From contig NZ_JADOVJ010000001.1 in the NCBI RefSeq assembly GCF_015752315.1, positions 434,001-498,000 of the forward strand: 64,000 bases of DNA, written 5' to 3'. Every line of letters begins with the position of its first letter. The first letter of the stretch is position 1. Of the stretch, positions 1 to 8,025 are shown piece by piece. A model generated the notes under the pieces. It ran no database searches. It had not been told where the DNA came from and saw only the letters and a list, made by a program, of their open reading frames with translations. The DNA is from Nocardioides luteus (lineage in GTDB: Bacteria; Actinomycetota; Actinomycetes; Propionibacteriales; Nocardioidaceae). Made by a program: the position numbers and the translations under genes.

Positions 1-44
1 CAACGGTTTAGGTGAGCGGCGTATGGCCCACCTAGACTGCAGCC

Positions 45-296
45 ATGCCTCGCGTTGTCGTCGACGTCATGCCCAAGCCCGAGATTCTCGACCCGCAGGG
101 GAAGGCCGTACTCGGCGCCCTGCCGCGGCTCGGGTTCACCGGGGTCACCGAGGTCCGTCAGGGCAAGCGGTTCGAGCTGGAGATCCCCGAGGTCACCGAC
201 GAGGCTCTCGCCCAGATCGAGAAGCTGGCCGAGACCTTCCTCGCCAACACGGTGATCGAGAACTACGTCGTCCGCGTGGAAGAGCCGGCCAAGTGA
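45..296 (+). CDS. purS: Phosphoribosylformylglycinamidine synthase subunit PurS
   Basis: This 83-residue protein is the small structural subunit of the three-part FGAM synthase (PurS-PurQ-PurL), which converts FGAR to FGAM in de novo purine synthesis in the cytosol. It has the normal PurS length and pattern: an N-terminal [19 protein letters not shown] strand-helix and a C-terminal [10 protein letters not shown] strand. The ATG at 45 fits the family N-terminus. Its stop overlaps the GTG start of purQ by four bases, so the two are translationally coupled. The partner purL lies about 12 kb downstream in this window. Family assignment is secure. Confidence 0.96.
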   Translation: MPRVVVDVMPKPEILDPQGKAVLGALPRLGFTGVTEVRQGKRFELEIPEVTDEALAQIEKLAETFLANTVIENYVVRVEEPAK

Positions 297-961
297 AGAT
301 CGGCGTCATCACCTTCCCGGGCACGCTCGACGACGTCGACGCGCAGCGCGCCGTCCGCATCGGTGGCAACGAGGCTGTCGCGCTCTGGCACGGCGACCAC
401 GACCTCCAGGGCGTCGACGCGGTGATCCTGCCGGGCGGCTTCTCCTACGGTGACTACCTGCGCTGCGGTGCCATCTCCCGCTTCGCCCCGATCATGACCG
501 AGGTCATCGAGGGTGCCCAGAAGGGCCTCCCGGTCCTCGGCATCTGCAACGGCTTCCAGATGCTGGTGGAGTCCCACCTGCTCCCCGGCGTCCTGCTGCG
601 CAACGACCACCTCAAGTTCATCTGCCGCGACCAGAAGCTGCGCATCGAGAACACCTCGACCGCCTGGACCTCCGCGTTCACCCAGGACCAGGAGATCGTG
701 GTCCCGCTGAAGAACGGCGAGGGGCAGTACGTCGCCGACGCCGACACCGTCAAGCGGCTCGAGGACGAGGGCCGCGTCGTCGCGCGCTACCTCGACGTCA
801 ACCCCAACGGCTCGGTCAACGACATCGCCGGCATCACCAACGAGGCCGGCAACGTCGTCGGCCTGATGCCCCACCCCGAGCACGCGGTCGAGACCCTCAC
901 CGGCTCCGGCGTCGACGGGCTCGGTTTCTTCACCTCGCTGGTCGAGAAGACCTTCGCCTGA
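293..961 (+). CDS. purQ: Phosphoribosylformylglycinamidine synthase subunit PurQ
   Basis: This 222-residue protein is the class I glutamine amidotransferase subunit of FGAM synthase; it hydrolyses glutamine and passes ammonia to PurL. The nucleophile elbow GICNGFQM places the catalytic cysteine at residue 85, and the His/Glu part of the triad is visible in MPHPEHAVE near residue 200. The GTG at 293 is chosen because it starts the family sequence [10 protein letters not shown] and overlaps the purS stop; the longer open frame to position 23 is only the purS region read in another frame. The gene converges on the DUF1906 gene at 971, with nine bases between them and no clear terminator. Confidence 0.96.
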   Translation: MKIGVITFPGTLDDVDAQRAVRIGGNEAVALWHGDHDLQGVDAVILPGGFSYGDYLRCGAISRFAPIMTEVIEGAQKGLPVLGICNGFQMLVESHLLPGVLLRNDHLKFICRDQKLRIENTSTAWTSAFTQDQEIVVPLKNGEGQYVADADTVKRLEDEGRVVARYLDVNPNGSVNDIAGITNEAGNVVGLMPHPEHAVETLTGSGVDGLGFFTSLVEKTFA

Positions 962-970
962 CCTCTCGCC

Positions 971-2323
971 TCAGCGACCCCGAGACAGGTCGTACCAGGT
1001 GATGTCGGTCGCCATGCCGTTGGTCGTGCGCCCGAGGCGCCGCTGGTAGGCGACCAGGCCGACGTGGGTGCTCCAGTCGAGGACGCCCGTGACCTTGACC
1101 CGCTCCTCGGTGCGGGTGGTCGAGTTGAGCGCGCGCTGGAGGTCGCGGACCTGGTCCCCGGCGGAGCCGCGCTTGAGGATCGGATGCCGGTTGGCGGCCC
1201 ACAGCGTCTTCCAGGCACCTCGGGTCCACAGGTCGCGAACGGCGAGGCCGTGGCTGCGCTGCCAGTCGTGAACCGCGGCGCGCAGCGCCGAGCCGTAGTA
1301 GCCGCTCATCACGCCGTCGAAGGTGCCGCGGGTGCCGAGCATGCACTTGAGCGCCTTCACGTACGCCGCGGGCGGGGTGTAGGTCGACGTCGCCGGCGCG
1401 AGGTCGGGGTAGTAGTCGAAGTCGACGCGTACGCCGCCGCACCGGACCACGGGCGGGGCGTAGGAGCCGCGGCCGACGTCGAGATAGTCGGAGTCGATGT
1501 TGATCGTGACGCCGCCGTGGGTCTCGTCGTGGCCACCGCGATACTGCTTGACCCGGTCGTGGTCGCTCCACACGGTGTCGGGGATGTAGGTCGTCGAGGT
1601 GTTCGCCTTGCCGTCCCAGTCGGCGATCCACAGGTCCGAGGGGAAGGTGAACCCGCTCGGCTGGGCGCGCCAGACGTCATAGATCGCCTTGATCCCCGAC
1701 GCCGCGCTGGAGTACATCGCCGAGCGGTAGCCCAGCACCTTGATCCGGTAGCTCCACGCCGAGATGAACCACATCGCCGACTCGCGACAGGTCCGGTTGG
1801 CGATGTCGAAGGCCTCGAGGTCGTAGAACATGGTGCTGCCGGCAGCGATCCCGTACGCCTGGGCCGCGGCCACGGCCGCGTTGGCCTCGGCGATCGCCTG
1901 ACGCCTCGCCGCCGCGTAGCCGTCGGCCGGGTCGGGGTTGATCTTCGGGTCGTCGCCGTAGCGGGGATAGCGCGGGTTGCACGAGGCCTGCGGGCCGAGC
2001 GTGATCGGCAGCAGCCGCCAGCCGCGGGCCTGCTGGGTGCGCACCCAGGTCGCCGAGAGGTACGTCTGGACCCGGCAGGCGCGTGACCTGCCGGCGATGT
2101 AGATGCCCACGCCGGTGAAGTTCGAGTGCTTCCACCACTGGTCCATCGCGGTCTGCGACGGGGCCTGGCACTGGTCGAACCCGAAGCCGGTGAAGTTGCC
2201 CGGGGTGACCGGGTTCGCGGCCGTCGCGGGACCGGCAGAAGCCAGTCCCGCGACGACCATCATGCCTGCGATGACGCCGGCGCCGAGTGCGCGCCGGGCG
2301 CGCCTGATACTGATACCCCCCAT
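971..2323 (-). CDS. Secreted DUF1906 glycoside-hydrolase-like protein with peptidoglycan-binding-type C-terminus (copy A)
   Basis: This 450-residue protein has an N-terminal signal peptide (Arg-rich start, hydrophobic core about 15-30, Ala-rich cleavage region near 36). The DUF1906 domain (Rv2525c-like, TIM-barrel hydrolase fold) spans about 40-285 and shows FGFDQCQAPS, GIYIAG, TMFYDLE and LWIADWDG. The C-terminal part holds two peptidoglycan-binding-like repeats, with LKRGSAGDQVRDLQRALN the clearest. The family is linked to cell-wall material in actinobacteria, but the reaction is not established here. A same-length, same-orientation paralogue lies at 8695-10047 and matches at most positions by eye. 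It is convergent with purQ. Confidence 0.85.
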   Translation of the reverse strand: MGGISIRRARRALGAGVIAGMMVVAGLASAGPATAANPVTPGNFTGFGFDQCQAPSQTAMDQWWKHSNFTGVGIYIAGRSRACRVQTYLSATWVRTQQARGWRLLPITLGPQASCNPRYPRYGDDPKINPDPADGYAAARRQAIAEANAAVAAAQAYGIAAGSTMFYDLEAFDIANRTCRESAMWFISAWSYRIKVLGYRSAMYSSAASGIKAIYDVWRAQPSGFTFPSDLWIADWDGKANTSTTYIPDTVWSDHDRVKQYRGGHDETHGGVTINIDSDYLDVGRGSYAPPVVRCGGVRVDFDYYPDLAPATSTYTPPAAYVKALKCMLGTRGTFDGVMSGYYGSALRAAVHDWQRSHGLAVRDLWTRGAWKTLWAANRHPILKRGSAGDQVRDLQRALNSTTRTEERVKVTGVLDWSTHVGLVAYQRRLGRTTNGMATDITWYDLSRGR

Positions 2324-2403
2324 GGTTCACGGGATAGCACCAGGCGGCACCCTGCGCCATAGCCCGGGCTAGTCATACCGCGGGCCCACCTGAGCGCGAC
2401 GGC

Positions 2404-3843
2404 TCAGTCGACCTCGACCGCCGCCCGCCCGGCGACGTACGAGTGCGCTCCGGAGGGGCGCCGGAGCACGACGCTCAGCGAGGCGATGATCCCGAGCGCG
2501 CCGAGAGCGGCGGCGGCGTAGAAGGCCTCGCGCATCCCCGGCACGACCTCGCCGGGAGTGCCGTTGGCGACGTAGACCGAGGCGATCACGGCCAGGCCGA
2601 TCGACCCGCCGAGCTGCTGCATGGTCTGCACCAGGCCCGAGGCCGAGCCGGCGTGGGCGGCGTCGACACCCTCCAGGCCCAGAGCCGTGGTGGAGGTGAA
2701 GACGAGCGAGGCGAAGGCACCGTTGAGGAGGAACGGAGCCAGGACGGCGCCGGCGTATGTGCTCGTCTCCGACAGCGTGCTCAGCCACAGGAACGACACC
2801 GTGAGACCGGTGGCGCCCAGGACCAGCACCCGCGGCATCCCGATCCGGGCCGCGATGCGAGGCGCGATCCGGGACATGCCGAAGATCATCAGGGTGAGCG
2901 GCAGGAACGCCAGCCCGGAGGCGAGCGGCCCCATGCCGAGCACGCCCTGCAGGTAGATCACGGTCAGGTAGAACGTCGCGAACTGTGCGCCGACCAGCCC
3001 GACCGCGGCGATGAACGCGGCGACACGACGGTGGCTGTTGAAGAGGTGGAGCTGCAGCAGCGGGTGCGCCACCCGGCGCTCGGTGAGCACGAGGGCGACC
3101 AGCAGGAGCAGGCCGACGGCGATGCCGCCGATGGTGCGTACGGAGGTCCAGCCGTGCTCGGGGGCGCCGATCAGCGACCAGACGATCGCGGCCGCACCAC
3201 CGGTGGCGGTCACGGCCCCCACCATGTCGAAGCGTCCCGGTCGCCGGGCGGTCTCGGAGACGAGGCGGCCGACGAGGGCGAGCACGACGAGCCCGATGGG
3301 TACGTTGATGAACAGCGTCCAGCGCCACGACGCGATGTCGGTGAGGATGCCGCCGAGGATCAGGCCGATCGAGGCGCCGCTGGAGGAGACCGCCGCGAAG
3401 AGCGCGATCGCCCGGGCCCGGCCGGCCTCGTCCTTGGCCGAGGTGGTCAGCAGCGCGAGCACCTGAGGTGCGGCGATCGCGGCGCCGAAGCCCTGAAGCG
3501 CCCGGGCGATGACGAGCAGATCGTCGGTCGGGGCGAGCCCGCCGGCCAGGGAGAAGAGGGTGAAGACGGACAGGCCGGCGACGAACATGCGCCGCCTGCC
3601 GAAGACGTCGCCCAGGCGACCGCCGAGCAGCAGCAGGCCGCCGAAGGCGAGGGTGTAGCCGTTGAGGACCCAGGTGAGGGCCGCAGGGGTGAACGCGAGG
3701 TCGTCGGCGATCCGGGGGAGCGCGACGTTCACGACCGCCGAGTCGAGCACGATCATCAGCTGGGCGACCAGGACCAGGGCGATCCCGGCGCCGGCGGCCT
3801 TGGTGGCCGCGGGTGGCGTGGGTGGTGCCACGGTGGTTGTCAT
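2404..3843 (-). CDS. MFS drug exporter, DHA2 (EmrB/QacA) type
   Basis: This 479-residue integral membrane protein has the DHA2 layout of about 14 membrane segments. The first helix carries the family motif VLDSAVVNVALPRIADDL, followed by the loop LGGRLGDVFGRRRMF and by antiporter-type glycine-rich helices. It is expected to export hydrophobic toxic compounds by proton antiport. The ATG at 3843 is preferred over the open frame to 3906 because AGGAG sits just upstream and because the longer version would run into the operators. It is divergent from the TetR gene at 4017, with a pair of palindromes between, so it is the likely repression target. Confidence 0.88.
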   Translation of the reverse strand: MTTTVAPPTPPAATKAAGAGIALVLVAQLMIVLDSAVVNVALPRIADDLAFTPAALTWVLNGYTLAFGGLLLLGGRLGDVFGRRRMFVAGLSVFTLFSLAGGLAPTDDLLVIARALQGFGAAIAAPQVLALLTTSAKDEAGRARAIALFAAVSSSGASIGLILGGILTDIASWRWTLFINVPIGLVVLALVGRLVSETARRPGRFDMVGAVTATGGAAAIVWSLIGAPEHGWTSVRTIGGIAVGLLLLVALVLTERRVAHPLLQLHLFNSHRRVAAFIAAVGLVGAQFATFYLTVIYLQGVLGMGPLASGLAFLPLTLMIFGMSRIAPRIAARIGMPRVLVLGATGLTVSFLWLSTLSETSTYAGAVLAPFLLNGAFASLVFTSTTALGLEGVDAAHAGSASGLVQTMQQLGGSIGLAVIASVYVANGTPGEVVPGMREAFYAAAALGALGIIASLSVVLRRPSGAHSYVAGRAAVEVD

Positions 3844-3883
3844 TCGAGAGCTCCTGTTGGAGACGGAAAAGGAGTACAGTGAA

Positions 3884-3931
3884 GCGGAGGAAGTCTCCGC
3901 TTGCATGGAACACTACCGGAGGGTGTCTCCG
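3884..3931. promoter_or_regulatory. Tandem palindromic operators between MFS and TetR genes
   Basis: Two inverted repeats share the half-site CGGAG/CTCCG. The first is GCGGAG-GAAGT-CTCCGC at 3884-3900 and the second is CGGAG-GGTGT-CTCCG at 3917-3931. Their centres are 32 bp apart, about three helical turns. They lie between the divergent exporter and TetR starts, as expected for TetR autoregulation and exporter repression. Binding itself is inferred. Confidence 0.65.
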
Positions 3932-4016
3932 TTTAGCAACGCGTTTATCCGTGCCGGTGGTGACTGCTGTTAACGTGAGGCCCCGCAGAGCGGCGGGAGC
4001 CACTGAGGAGGTCCGG

Positions 4017-4568
4017 ATGAGAGCCGACGCGCAGCGCAACCGCGAGCGGCTGATCGAGGTCGCCCATGCGGTCTTCAAGGAGCGCGGTCTCGACGCGCCT
4101 CTCGACGAGGTCGCCCGGCGCGCGGGCGTCGGTCCCGGCACCCTCTACCGGCACTTCCCCACGCGTGAGGCGCTCCACGAGGCGATCATGGCGACCTGGA
4201 TCGAGGAGGTCTCCGCCCACGTCGAGAAGGCGATGGCGACCGAGGGCGGGTGCCGCGAGAAGCTGCTCGCCTGGTTCGAGGAGTACGTCGCGCTGCTGAC
4301 CCGCCACCAGGGCGCCGCTGCCAAGATCACGGCCTCCCTGGGCTGCCAGGACTCCCCGCTGCGCACCAAGTGCCAGACCTACGCCGACGCCAACCAGAGC
4401 GTCCTGGCGGAGATGGCCGAGCACGGCGTGCTGCGGGAGGGCGTCGACAACCTCGACGTGTGCCGTCTCCTCGGCGGTGTCGCGACCATGGCCGACCAGT
4501 CGTCGCTCGACCCCCAGGACGTACGTCCCATGCTCGACGTCATTGCGAACGGCGTCCTCAAATCCTGA
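4017..4568 (+). CDS. TetR-family transcriptional regulator
   Basis: This 183-residue TetR-type repressor has an N-terminal helix-turn-helix at about 8-52, with the recognition region VARRAGVGPGTLYRHFPTRE, and a C-terminal ligand-binding helical domain that is Cys-containing and typical of regulators of drug exporters. The ATG at 4017 follows GAGGAG at a good distance; the frame upstream of it overlaps the divergent promoter region. The gene is divergent from the DHA2 exporter and shares two palindromic sites with it, so it probably represses both. The inducer is unknown. Confidence 0.9.
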   Translation: MRADAQRNRERLIEVAHAVFKERGLDAPLDEVARRAGVGPGTLYRHFPTREALHEAIMATWIEEVSAHVEKAMATEGGCREKLLAWFEEYVALLTRHQGAAAKITASLGCQDSPLRTKCQTYADANQSVLAEMAEHGVLREGVDNLDVCRLLGGVATMADQSSLDPQDVRPMLDVIANGVLKS

Positions 4569-4592
4569 CCTGCCCTGGGGCAGACTGGGGGT

Positions 4593-5099
4593 ATGTCCTT
4601 CACCTCGCCGGTCGGCGGCCCGCAGAGCCCGCTGAAGCTGGAGTTTCCTCAGTCGCTCGCGACCTATGACGACTACGCGGCCGCGCAGAAGTCGGTCGAC
4701 TTCCTCTCCGACAAGGAGTTCCCGGTCGAGAACTGCATGATCGTCGGCACCGAGCTGAAGCAGATCGAGCGGATCACCGGACGCCTCACCTGGAGCAAGG
4801 TCGCGCTCGCCGGCGTCCTCTCCGGCGCCTGGCTCGGTGTCTTCGTCGGCCTGATCATGTCGCTCTTCGGCGGTGAGAACTTCCTGTTCATCCTGCTCTC
4901 GACGGTGCTGCTCGGCGTCGTCTTCGGCCTGATCTGGTCGCTGATCGGCTACGCCGCGACCAAGGGCACCCGCGACTTCTCGAGCGTCAAGATGATCGTC
5001 CCGACCAAGTACGAGGTCCTGGTCGAGCACAAGGTCGCCGCCCGTGCCCGCGAGCTCCTCGCCGACCTGCCCGGCGCCCTTCCCAACCCCTTCTCCTGA
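4593..5099 (+). CDS. General stress protein 17M-like (YflT-domain) membrane protein
   Basis: This 168-residue protein has a soluble N-terminal part (LATYDDYAAAQKSVDFLSD) matching the GSP17M/YflT domain known from general stress proteins. Two strongly hydrophobic helices follow at about 70-92 and 97-120, and a C-terminal segment ending LLADLPGALPNPFS. It is probably an inner-membrane protein with a sensory or structural stress role; no reaction is known. It starts 24 bp after the TetR gene on the same strand and could be co-transcribed with it. A strong hairpin terminator follows directly. Confidence 0.8.
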   Translation: MSFTSPVGGPQSPLKLEFPQSLATYDDYAAAQKSVDFLSDKEFPVENCMIVGTELKQIERITGRLTWSKVALAGVLSGAWLGVFVGLIMSLFGGENFLFILLSTVLLGVVFGLIWSLIGYAATKGTRDFSSVKMIVPTKYEVLVEHKVAARARELLADLPGALPNPFS

Positions 5100-5108
5100 G
5101 CGCCTACC

Positions 5109-5143
5109 GCCGCACACGTCTCGGATGATGAGACGTGTGCGGC
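5109..5143 (+). terminator. Strong stem-loop terminator after the GSP17M-like gene
   Basis: A perfect 14-bp stem (GCCGCACACGTCTC at 5109-5122 pairing with 5130-5143) closes a 7-base loop ten bases past the stop codon. The T-tract is weak, as is usual in high-GC actinobacteria. It separates the TetR/GSP17M genes from the effector locus that starts at 5201. Confidence 0.75.
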
Positions 5144-5200
5144 GTTCGTGTGTAGCCACGCGTGTTCCGGGGAAGAACTCCGTTGAAGAGGGAGGCCCCG

Positions 5201-5620
5201 ATGTCATCTCAGATCAACGTACGTCCCGGCGAGCTGGTCAAGCTCGCCGACCGCTGCATCGACTGGGCGATGGACCTGACCGCTGCGACCACGGACAACG
5301 CCGGCGCGCTCCACGTCGCCCAGCGCGATGCCGGTAACACCCAGGGCGGCTACGACACGACGGCTGCCCATGGGCCGTTGGTCGAGGCCGCGTCGAGCGC
5401 ACTCGAGTCGTTCGCGGCGGTCTTCGAGGCCGACGCCGACGCCCTGATGCTGTGTGCGTTCGACCTCTCCGCGACCGATGAGGAGACGGCACGAGCCGCC
5501 CAGTCGAGCAACTCGCTGCCTCCGGGGCCGTTGCCGCGACCGCCGGAGCCGACCCCGGGTCCGAAGCCGCCGTCGCCCACGCCGAGCCCGTCGCCGGGCC
5601 CCACCCCGACCCCGCGCTGA
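5201..5620 (+). CDS. Small helical protein with proline-rich tail, putative type VII secretion partner
   Basis: This 139-residue protein has an alpha-helical N-terminal domain (about 1-100, beginning MSSQINVRPGELVKLADRC) resembling EspC/WXG100-like ESX substrates, though no clear WXG motif is visible. A Pro/Ser/Thr-rich tail of about 35 residues follows (PPGPLPRPPEPTPG and similar repeats). There is no signal peptide. The ATG at 5201 has GGGAGG upstream; an earlier in-frame ATG at 5162 lacks this support. It stands ten bases before the RTX-M91 gene, which also has a WXG-like N-terminus, so the two may form a secreted heterodimer or chaperone-effector pair. That role is inferred from context. 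Confidence 0.6.
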   Translation: MSSQINVRPGELVKLADRCIDWAMDLTAATTDNAGALHVAQRDAGNTQGGYDTTAAHGPLVEAASSALESFAAVFEADADALMLCAFDLSATDEETARAAQSSNSLPPGPLPRPPEPTPGPKPPSPTPSPSPGPTPTPR

Positions 5621-5630
5621 GGAGCACGAG

Positions 5631-7427
5631 ATGTCCGAAGGCACCTGGAAGCTGTGGGACGACGCGGCCTCGATCGACGAGGCGTCGCGAGGCTGGGCCT
5701 CGGTCGCGAAGGCGCTCGACGGCGTCACCGAGTCGTTCATCAGCGGCTCCAAGGACGTGGTCGCCGACTGGGAGGGCCGGACGGCCGAGTCCTACGAGGC
5801 GCACCGCAAGACGCTGCTGACCGACCTCGACAAGGCGCGCGAGCTCGCCGACAAGGGGTCCGCGGCGATGGCCCGGATCGCCGGCACCGTACGCATCGCC
5901 CAAGGTCACCTCGACCAGTCCTGGGCGACCGTCGCCCACATTCCGCACCAGGGCAGCCCGTCGGGCGACATCCGGTTCCAGCCCGAGACCCCCGAGGACA
6001 GCAAGCTCGTCACCGACGCCATCGCGCGCGCCTACGAGATCCGCACCGGCCTCGATCGCGACCTCGACGCCGACCGGCAGGTGCTCGTCGACACCACCGC
6101 CGCCTGGCAGGCTCTGTCGACGAGCATGGCGGCCATCGCCGAGTCCGGACAGGACCCGTTCCACGTCCCGGCCGACGTCGACTCGGTCGGCATGATCAAC
6201 GTCGACGGCAAGACCTACATCAACACCGGCAGCGGCGACGACGTGGTCACGGTCGGGATCAATCCGCTGACCGGGAAACAGGTCGTCACCGTCAACGGCC
6301 AGATGTACGAGGTGCCGCCCGGCAACGAGATCGTCATCCGCGCCGGCGAGGGCAACGACGAGATCAACGTCCCGCAGGGCACCAACGTCAACCTCTCCCT
6401 GCTCGGTGGCAGGGGTGACGACCGGCTCAACGGCGGCAGCGGGAGCGACCGCATCCTCGGTGGCCAGGGCCGCGACCACGTCTTCGCCGGCGACGGTGAC
6501 GACCGGGTCTCGGGAGGCACGGATCGCGACTACATCGACGCCCAGGGCGGCAACGACCTCGCCACCGGAGCGGGCGGGGACGACACCGTCTACGGCATGG
6601 CCGGAAACGACCGGATCAGCGGTGGTCGCGGCCAGGACTACCTCGAAGGTGCCGACGGCGACGACGTGCTCGTCGGTGGCGACGGCAACGACATCGCCTC
6701 CGGCGGCGACGACAACGACCGGATCCACGGTGGCGCCGGAGACGACGTGAGCTACGCCGGGCGGGGGACCGACACCACCTATGGCGGCTCGGGTGACGAC
6801 AAGGCCCACAGCGAGTCCGGTGACACCGATGAGGACGTCGAGAAGCACGTGACGGTCCAGATCACCGAGGTCCCGGAGTGGATCAAGATCGAGGGGTCAC
6901 CGGAGTTCGTCGCCCGGACCCGTGCCGACCTCGAGATGCTGGCCGCGTCGCCGACCGGGCAGCAGATGCTCGCCGCGCTGGACCGCAGACACGACGACTC
7001 GGGTGTGTTCGGGATCGGGCAGGAGAACCTGACCATCCGGGAGTACGTCGGTGACACGCCGAACAGCTCGGCGTCCGACGGGCCGATGGGCGGCAACGAG
7101 ATCAAGTACATGCCGGACATCGACACCATGAACACCGGCAACCGTGCTCCCCAGACGCCTGTCGACGGCCCGCCGGTCGCGGTGCTCTACCACGAGATGG
7201 CGCACGTCTACGACTACATGCACGACACGCTCGAGCCCGGCGAGTATCACGGTGACGACCCCGAGAACCAAGGGACCAACAACCGTGAGCGCGAGGCTGC
7301 CGGTCTGCCCGTCGACCAAGACAACGACCCGAGCACGCCGGAGCAGATCGACCCGGACCATCCCTACGTCTACACCGAGAACGGGCTCCGCGACGAGATG
7401 GGGGCACCGCACCGTGACCACTACTAG
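5631..7427 (+). CDS. Putative secreted effector: WXG-like N-terminus, RTX repeats, M91-type zinc metallopeptidase
   Basis: This 598-residue protein is modular. Residues 1-175 are helical with a WEG turn at 47-49, resembling WXG100/LXG secretion domains, and there is no signal peptide. Residues about 257-392 are glycine/aspartate nonapeptide repeats of the RTX calcium-binding type. The C-terminal 410-598 carries YHEMAHVYDYMHD (HEXXH at 521-525) and NREREAAGLP, the pattern of peptidase M91, the family of the type III effector NleD and of toxin domains in polymorphic systems. It should be a zinc protease delivered outside the producing cell; the target is unknown. The ATG at 5631 follows GGAG. 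Two lipoprotein genes follow with overlapping starts and are candidate immunity or anchoring factors. Confidence 0.8.
   Translation: MSEGTWKLWDDAASIDEASRGWASVAKALDGVTESFISGSKDVVADWEGRTAESYEAHRKTLLTDLDKARELADKGSAAMARIAGTVRIAQGHLDQSWATVAHIPHQGSPSGDIRFQPETPEDSKLVTDAIARAYEIRTGLDRDLDADRQVLVDTTAAWQALSTSMAAIAESGQDPFHVPADVDSVGMINVDGKTYINTGSGDDVVTVGINPLTGKQVVTVNGQMYEVPPGNEIVIRAGEGNDEINVPQGTNVNLSLLGGRGDDRLNGGSGSDRILGGQGRDHVFAGDGDDRVSGGTDRDYIDAQGGNDLATGAGGDDTVYGMAGNDRISGGRGQDYLEGADGDDVLVGGDGNDIASGGDDNDRIHGGAGDDVSYAGRGTDTTYGGSGDDKAHSESGDTDEDVEKHVTVQITEVPEWIKIEGSPEFVARTRADLEMLAASPTGQQMLAALDRRHDDSGVFGIGQENLTIREYVGDTPNSSASDGPMGGNEIKYMPDIDTMNTGNRAPQTPVDGPPVAVLYHEMAHVYDYMHDTLEPGEYHGDDPENQGTNNREREAAGLPVDQDNDPSTPEQIDPDHPYVYTENGLRDEMGAPHRDHY
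6405..6806 (+). repeat. RTX (GGXGXD) nonapeptide repeat coding array
   Basis: This segment encodes about 15 consecutive nine-residue units of the form GGxGxDxxx within the M91 effector, for example GGSGSDRIL, GGRGQDYLE and GGDGNDIAS. In the RTX family such units bind calcium in a parallel beta-roll and help folding after secretion into calcium-rich surroundings. RTX arrays are usual in type I secretion substrates; here the array sits behind a WXG-like domain instead. Confidence 0.85.
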
Positions 7428-8025
7428 GTTGATGATGCTCGCATCGCTGCTGACGGCGGGAGGTCTGGTGATGAGCGGCTGCGCGAAGGCTCCCGAGGGG
7501 GAGCGGGAGATCGAAGGCGTCCGGTTCGAGTCGGAGATCGCCACGGCCGGCGATTCGCTCGAGGTCAGCTATCGCGTGGTCAACGACGCGGAGATCGACG
7601 TCTACGTCGTCGACTCGGTGCCGACGTACGCCAACGGAGCGCTGCAGCCGGCTTCGGCGGACACCGTCTACGTCCTGGGCAGCGGCGGGAGCCGGGCGGA
7701 GGTGAGCAAGCGCGTCTTCCCCGTGCCGGACGACACGTCGTTCGCCCAGATGCCGGCGGTCGGCTGGGTCAGGCTCGCGGCGGGCGAGGAGATGGAGCGA
7801 GACGTACGTGTGTCGTTGCCGCTCGAGGCCTATCGCCCGTTCGACGACGACTCGGCACCGGACCTCCCGGACCCGGTCGACGAGGTCATCTTCTGTGTCG
7901 GTGTCCTCGACCTCCGTGATCTCTATCCCGACGGCGTGCCGGCCGAGGTCACCGGCCTCGCCCATTCCGACTCGGCCGCGGCGTCCCAGCAGATCTTCTG
8001 CTCCGATCCGGCATCCGTGGACTGA
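7414..8025 (+). CDS. Putative lipoprotein, candidate immunity factor A
   Basis: This protein of about 203 residues begins with a lipoprotein signal: charged start, hydrophobic stretch MLASLLTAGGLV, lipobox MSGC with the modified Cys about residue 23, so it is anchored on the outer face of the membrane. The GTG at 7414 has GGGG nine bases upstream and gives the signal peptide its Arg; ATGs at 7432 and 7435 would give shorter signals. It overlaps the M91 gene by 14 bp. The mature part is beta-rich and ends with two cysteines (VIFCVGVLDL, QQIFCSDP). It is homologous to the next gene. No known family is recognised; immunity is inferred from position and pairing. Confidence 0.7.
   Translation: MTTTRLMMLASLLTAGGLVMSGCAKAPEGEREIEGVRFESEIATAGDSLEVSYRVVNDAEIDVYVVDSVPTYANGALQPASADTVYVLGSGGSRAEVSKRVFPVPDDTSFAQMPAVGWVRLAAGEEMERDVRVSLPLEAYRPFDDDSAPDLPDPVDEVIFCVGVLDLRDLYPDGVPAEVTGLAHSDSAAASQQIFCSDPASVD

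Noticed and set aside
23..292. N-terminal extension of purQ
   Set aside because: It is purS read in another frame; purQ orthologues begin at the GTG at 293.
6405..6806. CRISPR-like or tandem DNA repeat
   Set aside because: The periodicity is at the protein level (RTX nonapeptides); the DNA copies are not identical.
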